Part shown: in pieces, positions 24,301-36,000 of the stretch
How positions within the stretch are numbered: position 1 is the first letter of the stretch
Layout: each line of letters starts with the position of its first letter
Position numbers and translations under genes: made by a program
Notes under the pieces: model-generated
Told to the model about the DNA's origin: nothing
The model's input: the letters and a program-made list of their open reading frames with translations, nothing else
The model's database searches: none
NCBI GenBank assembly: GCA_030268105.1
Contig: BSDZ01000003.1
Coordinates: forward strand, 1,736,001-1,800,000
Source of the DNA: Volvox africanus
Taxonomy: Eukaryota; Chlorophyta; Chlorophyceae; Chlamydomonadales; Volvocaceae
DNA: 64,000 bases
Reading direction: 5' to 3'

Positions 24301-25586
24301 GATTGTCACGGGGAGATATACTTGGGTCGTCTTCACCGTCCCTATGGATCAGCAAGTCTGTTACAGCTTCTTATGCTATGGTCTGTGAGGGTGATCTGGT
24401 CTTAATAATCACTTGTGCTCACTACCTATGTGGTAATTGCGCAGGACTGCTGGCTTATTTCAGGAGTACGCGTTGGAAACTATGCGCTTTAGAGGCGGCC
24501 CCTGGCGACCAATAATCTTCATAGGCAGGGCCGCAATGTTTATGGGGAGCTAATTTTCGTAGACCGTGTCTTTTCGGCCATTTTTCCAAAGCGGCCACTG
24601 GGAATCTGTCGAGCTAATTTGGGCCGCAACGTGTTGCGGTGTCCGAAGTGTTGCGGTCGGTCTGAGTTCTGCAGCTCGTCTGGACAAAAAAATGTGTTTG
24701 TAGATCGTAAATCATCGCGCTGTACATAGTGCTACGAAAATTGCTAAAGGGCGTTAATATGTTTGAACACGACGCAGCGCATTTATGGGTCCCGACAAGT
24801 TCCGTTTTCCAGCCTACGGTACAACAAACCACCCACCCTTCAGGACCCAATAGCAAGAATGCAAATCCTCCGTACATGGGCAAAACATGCGATGGGATGC
24901 CTGGATGCATGCAAGCGGGGCATAGCAACAACGTGGATACGTATTTGACATTGACATGCTAACCTGCCCGGGTGTGAAACTGCCCCTCATCCGGGCCTGG
25001 TTGGACGAAGTTGGACATGCCATCCTATTAGATTAGATGCCACTCCCGGAAGTATCGGGTGGGTGCCTCTGGTGAGGCATTTTGCGTCAACCTACCAGGC
25101 TACCACAAATCGTAAGACCAATTAGGCCGTTCTGGCATAGGTTGCCATCACAAAAAAAGAAACCACGCATACAGACACAGACCGGGGTTCCACCTACATG
25201 TATATGGGGATGTGGAGCCCCGAGCATATTTGACAAGACATTTCCATTTTCCTAATCTTAAACGCGTATGAAGAGACAGACATCGAACGTTGGAAACTAA
25301 CATATTCCTTTGCATTTCTCTCACGTTGCTTTAGGCTTACTAGCTTCTACCTGTAATGTCCCGCGGGGCCTATCAATTCCTAAGCCAACATGCAGAGCCC
25401 AACGAGCAGGTCATCGCATACACAACCCGAAGATCTGTCAAAACAAAGAAGCCTGAAGCTCCCTATAATTAGATATCGTGCAACTGTGCTATCACTCTTT
25501 CTTCATACCTGCTCATTGCAATTCTTGTCTGCTCGTTCTGCCGCTGTTGTGGCAGACTATCAAGGACAGACTCAACCTTTATTCGT
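21384..25586. other. Mostly unassigned; candidate plus-strand exon at about 23809-24008
   Basis: A segment after the acceptor gccattgcag encodes ESRTVRSWRAAEEWLSWERF, then HALLHVSYNPLINCDSW and VSPLVFPSERFDNKAI. It looks like genuine protein sequence but is of unknown family. A shorter donor-flanked segment near 23020-23082 (VLEQTMSMLQ, donor gtgaga) could belong to the same gene. A 17-bp direct repeat (gccaggggcccacgct) lies at about 24001-24035. No gene model can be supported. Confidence 0.3.
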
Positions 25587-27826
25587 TTATGGCATGGGCG
25601 CCCTGCCAGCGGCCACAGGGCTGGGGTGCAGCACAAAGCTCATCCGCAGGGTCTCTTGCACCATCCCAGCGATCCAGCCTACCTGCCGCACCATGTTGGT
25701 ACGGACGTGCGGGGCCTCTGCCTGCAACGCCAGCAAGATCACCACCGCCAATGTTGCCATCGCTGCCGCGCGTTTTATCGACATGCCCCACGGGCCAGCA
25801 GTGGCTGCGTGGTGACAGGCAGACATGTCACGAAGCCGCGCGGCAGCAGCTGCCGCCTTGCATATGAGCCATGTCTGCGCTCGCGTCAGGTGCAGGCTTG
25901 CCCCAAGGACCAGCCGCCGCGCAACCGCATGAATGGAAGCCAGTAACGTCCGAAGAAGCACAAACGAGGCGTGACCCGACTGCAGTTGGCCGTCCATGAG
26001 GTGCCGTTTGTTTTGGAATCGCCCTAGCACACCAGCGGAAACCTTCCCATCTGCACCATGATGTGAAGCTTGGGGTGCAGTCCTATCACCGCGGACCGTG
26101 CTGGGGGCAGTGGTCACCGTTGGCGCATAAATGCTCAAACGATCACCGGTTGCGGCAGCAGCAGTGACTTCAGGCAGGCTCCGCGGCGGCATCATTCCTG
26201 AAATATTGATAAGCTGATTCAACTCGTCCCGCAGCCGCTGGAGTGTGTCTTCACAGCGGCCCAACAGCTCACTTGCACCCACTATGCCTGCCGTCGCAGC
26301 AACGACCGGCATCTCGACATTGCTTCCCAACCGAGCGGTTTCATCCACCTTGCTGCACAGCTGCTGGGGCGGCAAGAGCGTGGTGTCCAGCCGAGGTTGG
26401 AGCCAATACAATGCTTCCCGTGGAAGGCTCAGTCCCAGGCACAGCACATCCTGGCTGTACAACCGGGCCAATGCTGCCCGGTCTGAGAGGGTTGCAGTTC
26501 CCGCGCCCACCAAGGCCTCCGGGACCACCAACCCTTGGCACGACTTATCGGCGGTGCTTTCTGCTACTTTGGCTGCTGTTGTAGGGGCTTGCCCCTGCCT
26601 TTCACAGCCATCCACCCCGGGTTGAGGCCCTGTCGTCACCGCTGCATCGTCAATTGCACTGTGGGAGGATGCCTCGCGTCCTTGCTCCGGGATGAGCGCC
26701 ATGACAGTGGACATATATTGCTCTACCCGCCGCCGCGCCGTTGAGGCCATCCCCGACTCCAGCAGCAATAATACCCTGCCGTGGATGTTAGGAGAGGCAG
26801 TGCATGGGCCGACTGGTATTACGTGAAATGCACTTGGAAGCCTGGTGTAAAGCGCAATGTGCAGGACCAGAGCAAATAACCGAACGTAAATAATAACCGT
26901 GCATCGGATGGCAACAGAAAGGCAGGAGTGTATGCAGTAATTGCGCACCGAGAGAGTTTATCCACTTTCAACTTCTGTGGGACCAGGTAACGGCGACAGG
27001 AATATGGCATGTCATGGCAAGGTGTGCGAGTTTTGCATGTTGAAATATGCGTGGTGGAACATTCACGAAGAAGTCAAGGACAAGCCTGGAAGAGAAGGAT
27101 GTGGGCTGTCCTGTACGACCTGAGCATGAGGGGTGTAACAAAACGGTATGGCTGGGCTGGAGTGTAGGAGAGATGCGGGCTGATAGGGAAGCTTTTACAT
27201 GCCCAGAAGCCTCATGCAAAAACGCTTGATCGTGCGTGCACTACCTTGATGGCGGTTACACTTGTGAAGGATGCGTGGCAGTAGGCGGCTTTATACAGTT
27301 CATGAGATAAGCTGAAGTCTCGAGGTAAAAGACCTCCAGGATCATGTGACGAAATGCTTCTGCATTTCCCCCGAAACGCCTTCAGTGCCAATGGAAGGAC
27401 ATCAAGGACATAACCTAATAGGAAGCCGTACCACGCCATGAAAGTCGGTACCCCAACTCGTGTCAGCCCTAGCTTATCCACCATAGCATCAACACCACTA
27501 TGCCTGCAGTTTGATACGGCGGGTTGCATTAAGGTGGAGGATGGTAAACCAAATTTTATAGAAACAAAGGCCAGTTACCTGCCAATAAAGAAGTGGGCTT
27601 GAAAGGCTATCATTAGAGCTCGTTGTAGCAACGCATCGTCAGCTTTACCACGTTCGGAGAATTGCGAAACCAGTTCTGCAGACGCCTGTGCAGCCTCCTC
27701 ATACTGGGATAGGAAGAGCATGTCCTCCAGATGCATCAACTGCTGGGCAATGTCATGATCCGAGGCTCCAGAGCCCTCCGATTCTACGGGCTGTTGAGCT
27801 ATGTAGGGTGCCCGCTCTACAGTCAT
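25587..27826 (-). CDS. Tail-anchored-like protein, possibly APEM9/PEX26-type peroxisome factor
   Basis: The start ATG is at 27826 (MTVERAPYIAQQ). Exon 1 (27579-27826, donor gtaact) joins exon 2 (27245-27503, acceptor actgcag, donor gtagtg) in consistent phase. A large last exon runs from about 26.8 kb to TAA at 25587. Exon 1 contains EDMLFLSQYEEAAQASAELV, a helical pair like that of plant APEM9 (SRFEEAASLAS; from memory). The last exon has acidic/Gln-rich regions, a leucine-rich heptad segment (LLGRCEDTLQRLRDELNQLI) and a hydrophobic helix AAAMATLAVVILLALQA about 45 residues from the end, then a short tail with HPSPVAAG. One C-terminal membrane helix with a helical N-terminus suits a tail-anchored organelle protein; the APEM9 assignment is tentative. 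The acceptor of the last exon is unresolved. Confidence 0.6.
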
Positions 27827-28069
27827 GTATCCAATTTCCAGTCTCAATTGTTCAGTAAAGGCCAGGATGTACCACACTGGCTTCCCACGTGAATTCACGG
27901 CCGACACGGAAGTGCAACATTTGCCGTATACTTCTGTGTTGTACTTAGAGAGCCTATGGTTAAAAAAGGATAAGCATAGCTGTTATGAAATTTCAACGCA
28001 TTATCTTGGAGAAATTTAATCCAATTTTCAAAAGCACGTTGGAAAAACAAACATATCGTAGCTGTAAGG
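27827..28069. promoter_or_regulatory. Shared 243-bp divergent promoter region
   Basis: It separates the start codons of two head-to-head genes (27826 on minus, 28070 on plus). So short a spacer must hold both 5' UTRs and both promoters, suggesting coordinated transcription. No TATA box or factor site is claimed. Confidence 0.5.
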
Positions 28070-29217
28070 ATGTCGCGTTCGTTCCCGGGCGAGCAGATTG
28101 AAGCGTCCTACAATGCTCGACGCCTTCAGAACTGGGAGGTTCCCGCGGAAGATAAATTGAAGGTGGGCGGCTATGTATTACTTTATAGTGCCACATGCCT
28201 GGGCTGAATAGTCGCCTTCCTGCTACAGAAGGTGCAAACGACAACAGGTACGAGGTTCGGCACTCTTGTAGTACGAACTGGAAAGACGGAGTTCATCGCT
28301 GGCGACAATGGCCACCTCATGCCAGGTGAGCAGGCGTAAACTCGGTCTGGTGTGGTCTGGCATACCTCCATGTTCTCTTTACACCATTGCCCCCACGGAC
28401 CGCAGTCTCTGCCCTCCTAATTTCATACTCACGTGCTGTTGCATCATTGCGGCGCAATACACTTCCCGCAGGCCCTGAAAACTGCTGTCGATTCGTTCAG
28501 GCAATTCGTGACTCAACGGCTAGGTGCCACTAGTGTCTTCTTGTAACTTCAGCAAAACCATAGCATTTAACTCAACGCTAGAGCGCCGCGGTGACCCTCC
28601 ACGCCTTTGTTCGATCCTGAATCGCATACTCATCTGGAATTTGATGGCAGCCTGATTTCTGAGTCCACACCCTACCTTGAAAAGCGCCAGGGTTGGAGCC
28701 TTGTTTGAAACGCCACCGGTCTGTCCGTATTCCCAACGGCGGGCTTGAAACTCCATCTGCTGCCTTTCTAATGACCGTTTGTCTCACAGGCGTGGCCAAG
28801 ATCAATAACTCCTTCAACCACCCGGAGACGACGCCAATCTTCATGAACTCAGCGCCGCGGTGGCCAAAGGAAAACCCCACATGGCCGAAGACTGAGAAAG
28901 CAACAATGGTGGGCCTTGCGTGCTAGGGTGTTAGGTTCAGTGCAGTCACGCATGTGTCACAGGTTCTCATTACCTCTACGGGGTGCCGGTTGCCTTGGGT
29001 GTCTGCGTGGGATCTTTTGAAGTTCTTCGCTGTTTTTCACTCCAGCTGCCTAGGGCCATGCTCTAATGAAACCCTGGATACTGTGCGATATGGTGCGATT
29101 TATTGCCGCACACAGGGATATAAGGGCATTCCCACGGACTACCTGCCTGCCTCCACCGTCACACTCAAGGCGGTAGAGGTTAAGGGAACCAAGGAGCGCA
29201 ATTTCAACTTCAGCTGA
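28070..29217 (+). CDS. Five-exon 148-residue protein, family not recognised
   Basis: Exons 28070-28162, 28229-28325, 28472-28507, 28790-28908 and 29116-29217 (TGA) all have GT-AG borders and consistent phase, giving 149 codons including the stop. The protein starts MSRSFPGEQIEASYNARRLQ, continues with TRFGTLVVRTGKTEFIAG and NNSFNHPETTPIFMNSAPRW, and ends GIPTDYLPASTV...NFNFS. It is small, basic and rich in Asn/Pro/Thr with no membrane segment or signal peptide. Proteins of this size and composition include axonemal microtubule inner proteins in algae, but that is only a suggestion. Exon 3 is just 36 bp; an alternative donor 3' of it would change a few residues. It is transcribed divergently from the tail-anchored-like gene. 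Confidence 0.75.
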
Positions 29218-31599
29218 TGACCCACAGCGTCAGCTTCCTCGCTGTACAGTCGTATTGTGCACATAACTAAGGAGCATTGCGAATTAGTAAAATTTTACGC
29301 ATGGGGGCCCAAGTTATAGATGGACGGACGTGAGCATTTCGGCTAGGGACTGGGGGGTTCGGCATGTTGGCGAAGTAGAGGGCCCCAACGAAATCGGACG
29401 GAGTGTGGGGTCCTGGCGCAGATGGAACAAAGTAAGGGGGTTCTGGTGCTGGCCGGTTGCATATGGCGGCGGGGGGATGTGTCTTCGTTGCAAAGCACTG
29501 ACATGGAGCGTATGTGGGCGGCCGAGCAAAGGTTGGCCCTGGCCTTGCGAGGAAGCGGGGCAGGATGGTGCTGAGTCCGCAAGGATTCCTGAGTAACCTG
29601 GCTTAGTGTGCCAGGCCTTGCCTTAGGCACGTTACAGGAGAAGTCGAGGATGACCGCAGGTAGTGAGCCAAATGGGCCTCTGGCCACGCCACGGTTGGGG
29701 GTTCACCACGAGTTTGGAGAGGGGGGAAAGGTCACGTTAATGCCCGGATTGCGTGGGTATAGTGCGGTTGGACACGACGTTGACACGTACATACGCACAA
29801 CAGGAACATACCAAAGGCGTTTCTGGAACACTGCAACGCGTATACTTGGATCCAGTTATTGTACGTGGTGCAATCCCAACGCTCATTTCAACGTTCAAGA
29901 ATTAAGCTAACAAGCCTGTTACGCGCCATGATTGATTTCTGTTTGATTTACCTTGCATTTCGGTTGCATTTACCTTGCCTAATCAAGTGCCATTAAGACG
30001 GCACTACTGTATCTGTCCATCGTATTCCAAAGGTAAGAACTTTCTACGGATGTGCAGTACGACGCGCCCACGACTAAAATAATCATTTCACCGAATTGAA
30101 GCTGCGATGTGCCTGCGACTCCGAGAGTTCCAGCACACGCTGCAGCTACCCAGGCTCCCAATACAAAGGGGCATACTCATTCGCATTTTTCGACTGCTCT
30201 TCCAACCCGGCCCCAGTACCATCTGCGTCTCAGAGTTACCCAGTTGCGCGACGCCCCACCATCACTTTTGTTGCCTCCTCATTCCTACAATACAACCACA
30301 TCAAGCACAACCGCCCTAGCCCTTGTCCTCAGCACGACCTCCCAGTGACCGCGATTTAGTTATGCTCAAGCAGTATCACGTCACAAACGATTGCGACCCC
30401 AAAAAGCAGTTCAATCGTACCGGAACGGTAACATGGTAAATACCTAACGTTGGATTATGTTCCCAACGACCAACTTATGACGTGGTTTGGAAAGCGCTGG
30501 ATGGAATCATGCTTTGCCACACAGACCTGGCCCGACCCATGGGTCACAGCACTTCTCGCGTGATGCGGTACGCGCAGAATGGACGCGCACTCACTCACAT
30601 GAACTTACAAGCCGCTGCGTAGCATCAATTACTAAGTCATTCTTTTTCTCAAGACTCTGGAATGCAGGACCGTTGCTGGCATCATCCCCAACATTACCAC
30701 GACTACTAACATATGCATTATGTCCATGCCGTCATCATGGTCAAACCAAAAACAATAAACTTCACGGAAACAGTAACTTATTATAGATAGAGCATGACAA
30801 TAGCCAAGCAAACACATCTTTAGGGCAGATGCCAAGTGACCCCGACGGGCAACACACCTGACCTGCACGAACGCCGCACTCGCCTTCTAGCGCCTTTCCA
30901 AGCATGCTAACGCCACATACTCGGGTTGGGGTTGCACCATTCATGCACGTACGCATAGTACACGCACAGGCAGGTAAAGGTTTATTATTTAGCCTGCCTC
31001 ACGATTTCACGTTCCGGCTGCTCCCAAACGCTGAAGTCTGGCCATATGACCAAGTCCCTGAGATCTATGCTGCCCTATTACCTCAAATACCATCCCTAGG
31101 GCGGACACTTTATGCCCCTGTGCACCTCTAGTTATGCATGTACGTTAAGTGCCCACCTCTTCCGTATCGTGCTGCCTACCCGCTGCCACTGTCCCCAAAC
31201 TTCAGGTGCTGCCCTCTTCGTTCCTGACGTTCCCTGGAGGCAGCGGATTATCAGCGGTATCGGCCCCGACCACCAGACAGATCTCACACTTAAATGCCCC
31301 AAGAGGTGACGGTCGCGCGTTTGGCCTCCTCTTCCTCCGGCCCCCACTCCTCCTCCTCCGCCTCCTCCTCCGACTCCTCCTCCTCCTGGGAGGGACACTC
31401 TCAGGCCGCACCCAGGCGGTTCTTCAGGAGCTCACATCTTCCAGCGCAAGCGGCGCCTCACGCACTCCACCGCCGTGGAGCAGTTCCAGCAACATCTGGT
31501 TAGATGACTCGCTGTCACGGTCGTGTAACGTCCCACTGTCCGTGTCAGGTCCTCTATTACCTTGTAAGGGCCCGACGTCAACGGTATTATACCAAATTC
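29218..31599. other. Unassigned, with an acidic/GA-rich stretch
   Basis: Short frames only. The TCC-rich run at about 31325-31395 reads on the minus strand as a Glu-rich stretch (QEEEESEEEAEEEEW), or as Gly/Arg repeats in other frames. A plus-strand frame ending at 31131 (LLPNAEVWPYDQVPEIYAAL) may be coding but is isolated. Confidence 0.3.
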
Positions 31600-33566
31600 C
31601 GTAATCCGCACGCCACGTAACGGCTCTAGGCTCGACTCCGTAAATCGCCCGGCTCAGGTGCGGTGCAATGACCGCACCTGGGTGAAACTACTTGGTGCCG
31701 TATTTACCCCTTCCGTGCTTCCCATAACCTCAGTTTCTGCAGCGGGAGTTGCGTCGAGCGCAGCCATGGGCTCATGGGCTAGCAGCGCCGACTGCTTCTT
31801 TGGCCACCCGTCTTACCATCGCTGTCACTGCCGCTATCGGCGGTAAGGGTAAACGTGTCGAGGAGCAATAAGGTACTGTCGAATACTTGAGCCTAACGAA
31901 TGATAGTTGTGGAGTCTGAATTGCCAGCGGCAAAGCGGCTATCAGCACGGGTACGACGGGGGGCCAGTCGGCGGACGGGGCAGCCCCGAGCTGTCTGGGC
32001 GTCACGGGCTGCCCTCCTTAAAATGAAAGCCTTCACGTCCCTGGCGTGCCACCGGCTCCGGGTTTGGGCTCCGCACTTCCTCAAGCCCACGCGGGATGGG
32101 ACACACGCGTGTCGCCGTCGCTAGCAGCATGCCAGAGATAATGCCTATGCTGGCTCCGGAGCTAACTGCCGACGCCCGGAATGACGACATGGGCGGGAGT
32201 GAGGGCACTCGTAGCAGTGAAACCAGGGGTGACAGAGAGCCCACTCGAGGTAACGACAGCACGGGTTTCAGTAGCGAGATGCGCCGCGGCTTCGGAGACG
32301 CTGGTAATGCTGCTACAACAGCGGCGGATATGACCTGCGGCTCGGCAGCGCCTGGTGGCAAGGAGATCGCTCGCGGCCACCCACTTATACCTGCGTCTTC
32401 ACCGCCCGCGGTGCTAACACTGTCGCCTGGTAACAGACCGGAGGGCATCCCCCAGAGGAACCAGAAGAAATCACGACCTTTGCACCTGGCCCTCGTAATC
32501 CAGTGGGCGTCTGCCCCGAAGATAGCAATGGCTTTCGCCAGTCAGGTCGTGCGACCAAGCTTGAATGCCGTCCGCGCGTGCTCACTATGGCACCACCACC
32601 GGCATTGCTGGCAGTGTTGCCGGAAACCGTGATGAGCAACGGCAGCAGCTCTGCAATGGCGGCGGCCTGGCACCACCTAGAGCGGCCATAATGATATCTG
32701 ATGCGTCAGCTTAGAAGATCAGTGCCAAGGCTTGTGTCCGCGGACCGCAACGGTGCCGCCGGCGCCAGGCATGCCGCTACTGCCTCGTGGGGAGTTCACC
32801 TCAGGGTGAGTCATGGGGGAGTCGTGGCTGCTCCTACTGCCCTTGCTTGTGGTGGTAGGTGTGGCAACAGGGCCGCGGGCAGTAATGGTGGTGGCGGCGC
32901 CCTTGATGCCGGAGGCATCGGCCGCTGCAATGGATGGGCTAATGATGACATCACCAGACGGGGATGCAGGGGTTACACCAATATCCGGCTTTACCGCCGC
33001 TGACACCTCAGAAGCGGCAAATGCGGCCTGGGAGTTCGGTGCAATTCTATTACTCTCAAAAAGGCTGCGGCCGCTGCCTAAGCCCTTGCAAATGGCATCA
33101 TGAAACGATACTGGGCGCCTGAAGTGATGACAGCGCTTGCTGCTGACCTAGCTGATATTGACCTAGCTGTTGTGTCACCGGTGGTTGTAGCTCCTGACCG
33201 ACCTGTGGCCGCTGCTGCTTTTGTTGATCCTTAATATCAATGCGCAGGCCGGGCTTAGGTTTCTGTCCTTTTCCTTGTCATTGGTCTAGTTCTTGTTTTT
33301 CCTTGTGTTACTGCTAATTACTATGATGACAATGCTGCGAACGGTGCTGCTGCACTCCCAATCGGCGCTGCTGCCGCTTCCTCTGCTCATTGCGCGTGCT
33401 GATCTCCCGGATGACGTCCTCATTGGAGGGGAAGAATAACCTGCGGTCCCAAGGGCGCGGCTCTGTTCATTTGACTGGGAAATTTCAGTCTCAGTCTGCT
33501 GGTGCCAGGCAACGTTGTTCAACCTATTTCCGTAGGAATGTGGGACCGCTGGCCCTAGCCTAAATT
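31600..33566. other. Low-complexity Ala/Ser/Pro/Gly-rich region, possible coding, strand unclear
   Basis: Overlapping open frames occur on both strands (for example 32096-32632 plus and 32002-32448 minus), all compositionally biased as expected of GC-rich repeats. The minus-strand frames could belong to the same gene as the membrane segment at 33567-33817. No domain is visible and no exon chain could be verified. Confidence 0.3.
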
Positions 33567-33817
33567 TCACGTGCTAGCCCCTGCTGGAAAAGGACCATAA
33601 CCATCTCCACATCTTTTGAACTTTTTAATTGCAAGCAAAGGGAACACGGCCACTACGGGAATCACCACGATGAGCAAACAGAGCTGCACGGAGGGACCCA
33701 CGATAGTCTGGAACAGCTGCCACATTTCCAGCAAACAGGTTAATGGAAGGGCGCTGAAGCACAAGAGGTACAAGAACCATCTTCCTGCAACGAATAGGAT
33801 AACAGAATAGTGTGCAG
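33567..33817 (-). CDS. Candidate exon of a membrane protein cut by an LTR insertion
   Basis: The minus-strand frame has two hydrophobic helices (SVILFVAGRWFLYLLCFSAL and CLLIVVIPVVAVFPLLAI) followed by a basic KKFKRC and a stop at 33567. Its upstream edge meets the start of an LTR at 33818; the frame reads on into the LTR, but that part is not host sequence. It is either a truncated membrane-protein gene or a fortuitous frame. Confidence 0.3.
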
Positions 33818-35012
33818 TGTTGTATCCTTCCTTCTTCGTGTAGTATCCTGGGGTATCTACAGGTACTGTCAAAGATTGGGCAATTGACCCTCATCTTCCG
33901 ATCGGGCCTTTGCAGCCGACACAATAGATGAACAACATCTGATATCGAGACAGGTCGGAGATTGATCCGGGTTCGATTCCCAGTAGTGGCGGTAGTGATG
34001 CAGGAAGTCCGCCAGAAGTGGGGTGAGGGACTTGCAGGGATCTTTCTTCACAGGATGTGGCGCACCCTGGCCCTGGGATGTGAGGACACATCTATGCGAA
34101 GGGGGATAACTGTAATATCCTGGGGTATCTACGGGTAGTGTCAAAGATTGGGTAATTGACTGTCATCTTCCGATTGGGCCTTTGTAGGCCGACACAACAG
34201 AGGTACAACACTTCGCTCGTGCACTAGATCTGCACATCTGAGTGTTAGATACAAGTGCCTCGTGCTTACTTAGAACAGCAAAACACTTCAATGCGAGCAA
34301 TGTGACAGCGTAAGACTTCAGAGCAAGGAAAGATTCAACTTACAACAATCCTCGATTACAGAATGGTAGTCTGCCGTCAGACCCCGCGGGCAGTGTTCAT
34401 CATACGGCTGAAGATGATATGCTGGAATAGCTCAGGCCGATAATAAATGATTACAATGTATGTATGGTAATTAGATCAAGTTAAGTACGCGAGTACTTAT
34501 CCAAAGTAGCGTCAAAAGCCGACTTCGGTCTCTAGGCAGCTGTCCTCGCACCTATCACGCTCGTGATGCCAATGTGCAGTACAAATCACTGGATCCCGAT
34601 CCCAAGTGTGAGTACTATCAGAGCATTCTCCTGAATAATGCGTAATTCGTGATATTAATGGATGCAACGTATGCAGGGTGCAAAGGTCCAAATATCGATA
34701 TTCGGTTGCCGACCAACCATCGCGATCGTCGCATTTCCGCATGAGCGTCTGGTTTATGATATCAATGATGTAATAATATTTAAAATATCATTAATTGATG
34801 TATTATGCCATAATGGTGTCATGCATCGGTGCCGGCCTCGAGTCCAACATGTTGACTGACAGCGTGATGTCACATGTGATGATGCTGCGGAATGCTAATT
34901 TAGCTAGATATACACGAATATATCACGCTAGTATGCTCATATCATGTTTATCCATGCTTTGGTAAACTCAAGCCTACTTCGGCATGGATGGTGATCAAAC
35001 CAGCGTACAACA
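33818..35012 (-). mobile_element. Divergent chromovirus-type LTR (family B), split by a TRIM
   Basis: With the TRIM and one target copy removed, this is an LTR of about 820 bp. It starts TGTTGTATCC and ends GCGTACAACA, as the 824-bp LTRs at 43197, 37570 and 39186 start TGTTGTACC and end GCACAACA. Landmarks keep the same order: the atctgcacatctgag block, the gacttcagagcaag block, then a gcagggtgcaaaggtcc block matching gcatgatgcaagggtcc. No polypurine tract or primer site follows at 35013, and TGCAG before 33818 is not repeated after 35012. The partner end is therefore lost or rearranged. It is assigned minus sense by similarity to the full-length element. Confidence 0.6.
33839..34210 (+). mobile_element. 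TRIM: 372-bp miniature LTR retrotransposon
   Basis: Two direct repeats, 33839-33937 (99 bp) and 34111-34210 (100 bp), start TGTA(G/A)TATCCTGGGGTATC and end ACAACA, giving TG...CA termini. The 5-bp target duplication CTTCG is present at 33834-33838 and 34211-34215. The 173-bp internal part has, two bases after the left repeat, a primer-binding-like TGATATCGAGACAGG (33940-33954). Just before the right repeat it has a polypurine tract GAAGGGGGATAAC (34098-34110). It has no coding capacity. Primer site and polypurine tract closely match those of the full-length chromovirus at 43197-50659, which suggests it is mobilised in trans by that family. The internal domain also holds a perfect pol III B-box core, GGTTCGATTCC. 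Confidence 0.88.
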
Positions 35013-35650
35013 TCGTACACGAGCGATTCCGGCGTGATCCGGATGACCTCTCTGAGCCTGCTCCAATTGCTGCCACTCAGGGATCCCACGGTAGTTGTAT
35101 AACACCAAGTTGTCAGCAGACATGGTTCCCGGTAAGTTGTGTAGGAGGAAGTCGGGAAACGGGAAACGGGCGCTGCTAGGCGACCATTGCACTTGTGGTG
35201 ATGCGTAATCCTCTAGCAACGCGCGCAGGTCAAACTCAGGGCCAGACATCGCACCTTGACTGTTGAGTCGGGCATTGACACTGGCTAAGTCCTGCTGCAT
35301 TTGTTAGTCCAGAATGCTGAGAGAAGTATTGTTCGGGCGTCATGGCGGTTACTTCACGAGCATAACGAAGATGAGCAGACTGGATGCCAAATTTGCCACT
35401 GATGATGGCAATGAAAATATTATGTCCCCCAGCGGGTACTGAACTCGAAGAGTCTTGCTGAAGAGCCAAAGGCACAGCGGTTACTAACGGAAAGCGTGCT
35501 GAAGGCGCGGGACCTGTTTAGTTGTTCAGCGTGAGCTGAACAACTAAAACAAGGTAAGTAATAAAGCCAGCAAGCACTACTTATAGCAAACCTGAGGACA
35601 CGGATCACCCTCCTCGAGTCGTACCACTCATCGGACATAAGGTCCTGCAC
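35013..35650 (-). other. Unrecognised minus-strand open frames next to LTR B
   Basis: Frames encode HNIFIAIISGKFGIQSAHLR with MTPEQYFSQHSGL, and in another frame SGPEFDLRALLEDYASPQVQ with FPFPDFLLHNLPGTMSADN. A shift in frame near 35300 separates them, by intron or mutation. They look like real but decayed protein sequence, perhaps an internal part of the family-B element or captured host sequence. No domain is recognised. Confidence 0.35.
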
Positions 35651-35689
35651 CGTAGCTAACCCGGCTTAAGCTACACATAGCCCGCATTA

Positions 35690-36000
35690 TAGGTGCCACG
35701 TAGACGACATCTGATCAGATATTACTTTGGATATACACTTTACCCATCCATTATCAGCCCAAGCTAATATTACACATCACCACCAGCCAAATGATGAACA
35801 CCGCCATCTGGGTCTGACGGCCGACTACACATTGGTATCCATAATTCGTTGTAAGTTGAGTCTCTTCTTGCTCTGAAGTCTTCTGCTGTCATGATACTTG
35901 CATCTGAGTGCTTTGCTGTCTGCAAGTACTCTGGCACTCGTGTCTAATGCCCAGACACGCAGATTTACTGCATGAGTGAAGGAGAAGAGATAGAATAGAT
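35690..36000 (+). mobile_element. Inverted fragment of a third LTR subfamily (C)
   Basis: The reverse complement aligns with LTR B over about 300 bp: acttcagagcaag, aactcaacttacaac, gtcggccgtcagaccc against gtctgccgtcagacc, and tgttcatcat. It is oriented opposite to LTR B and more diverged from the full-length element. Ends are unclear. Confidence 0.55.

Noticed and set aside
33961..33990. Possible tRNA gene from the perfect B box GGTTCGATTCC
   Set aside because: No A box or cloverleaf lies at the right distance; it is inside the TRIM internal domain.
34995..35300. Internal gag of the family-B element
   Set aside because: No match to the chromoviral gag core or zinc knuckle; kept only as unrecognised frames.
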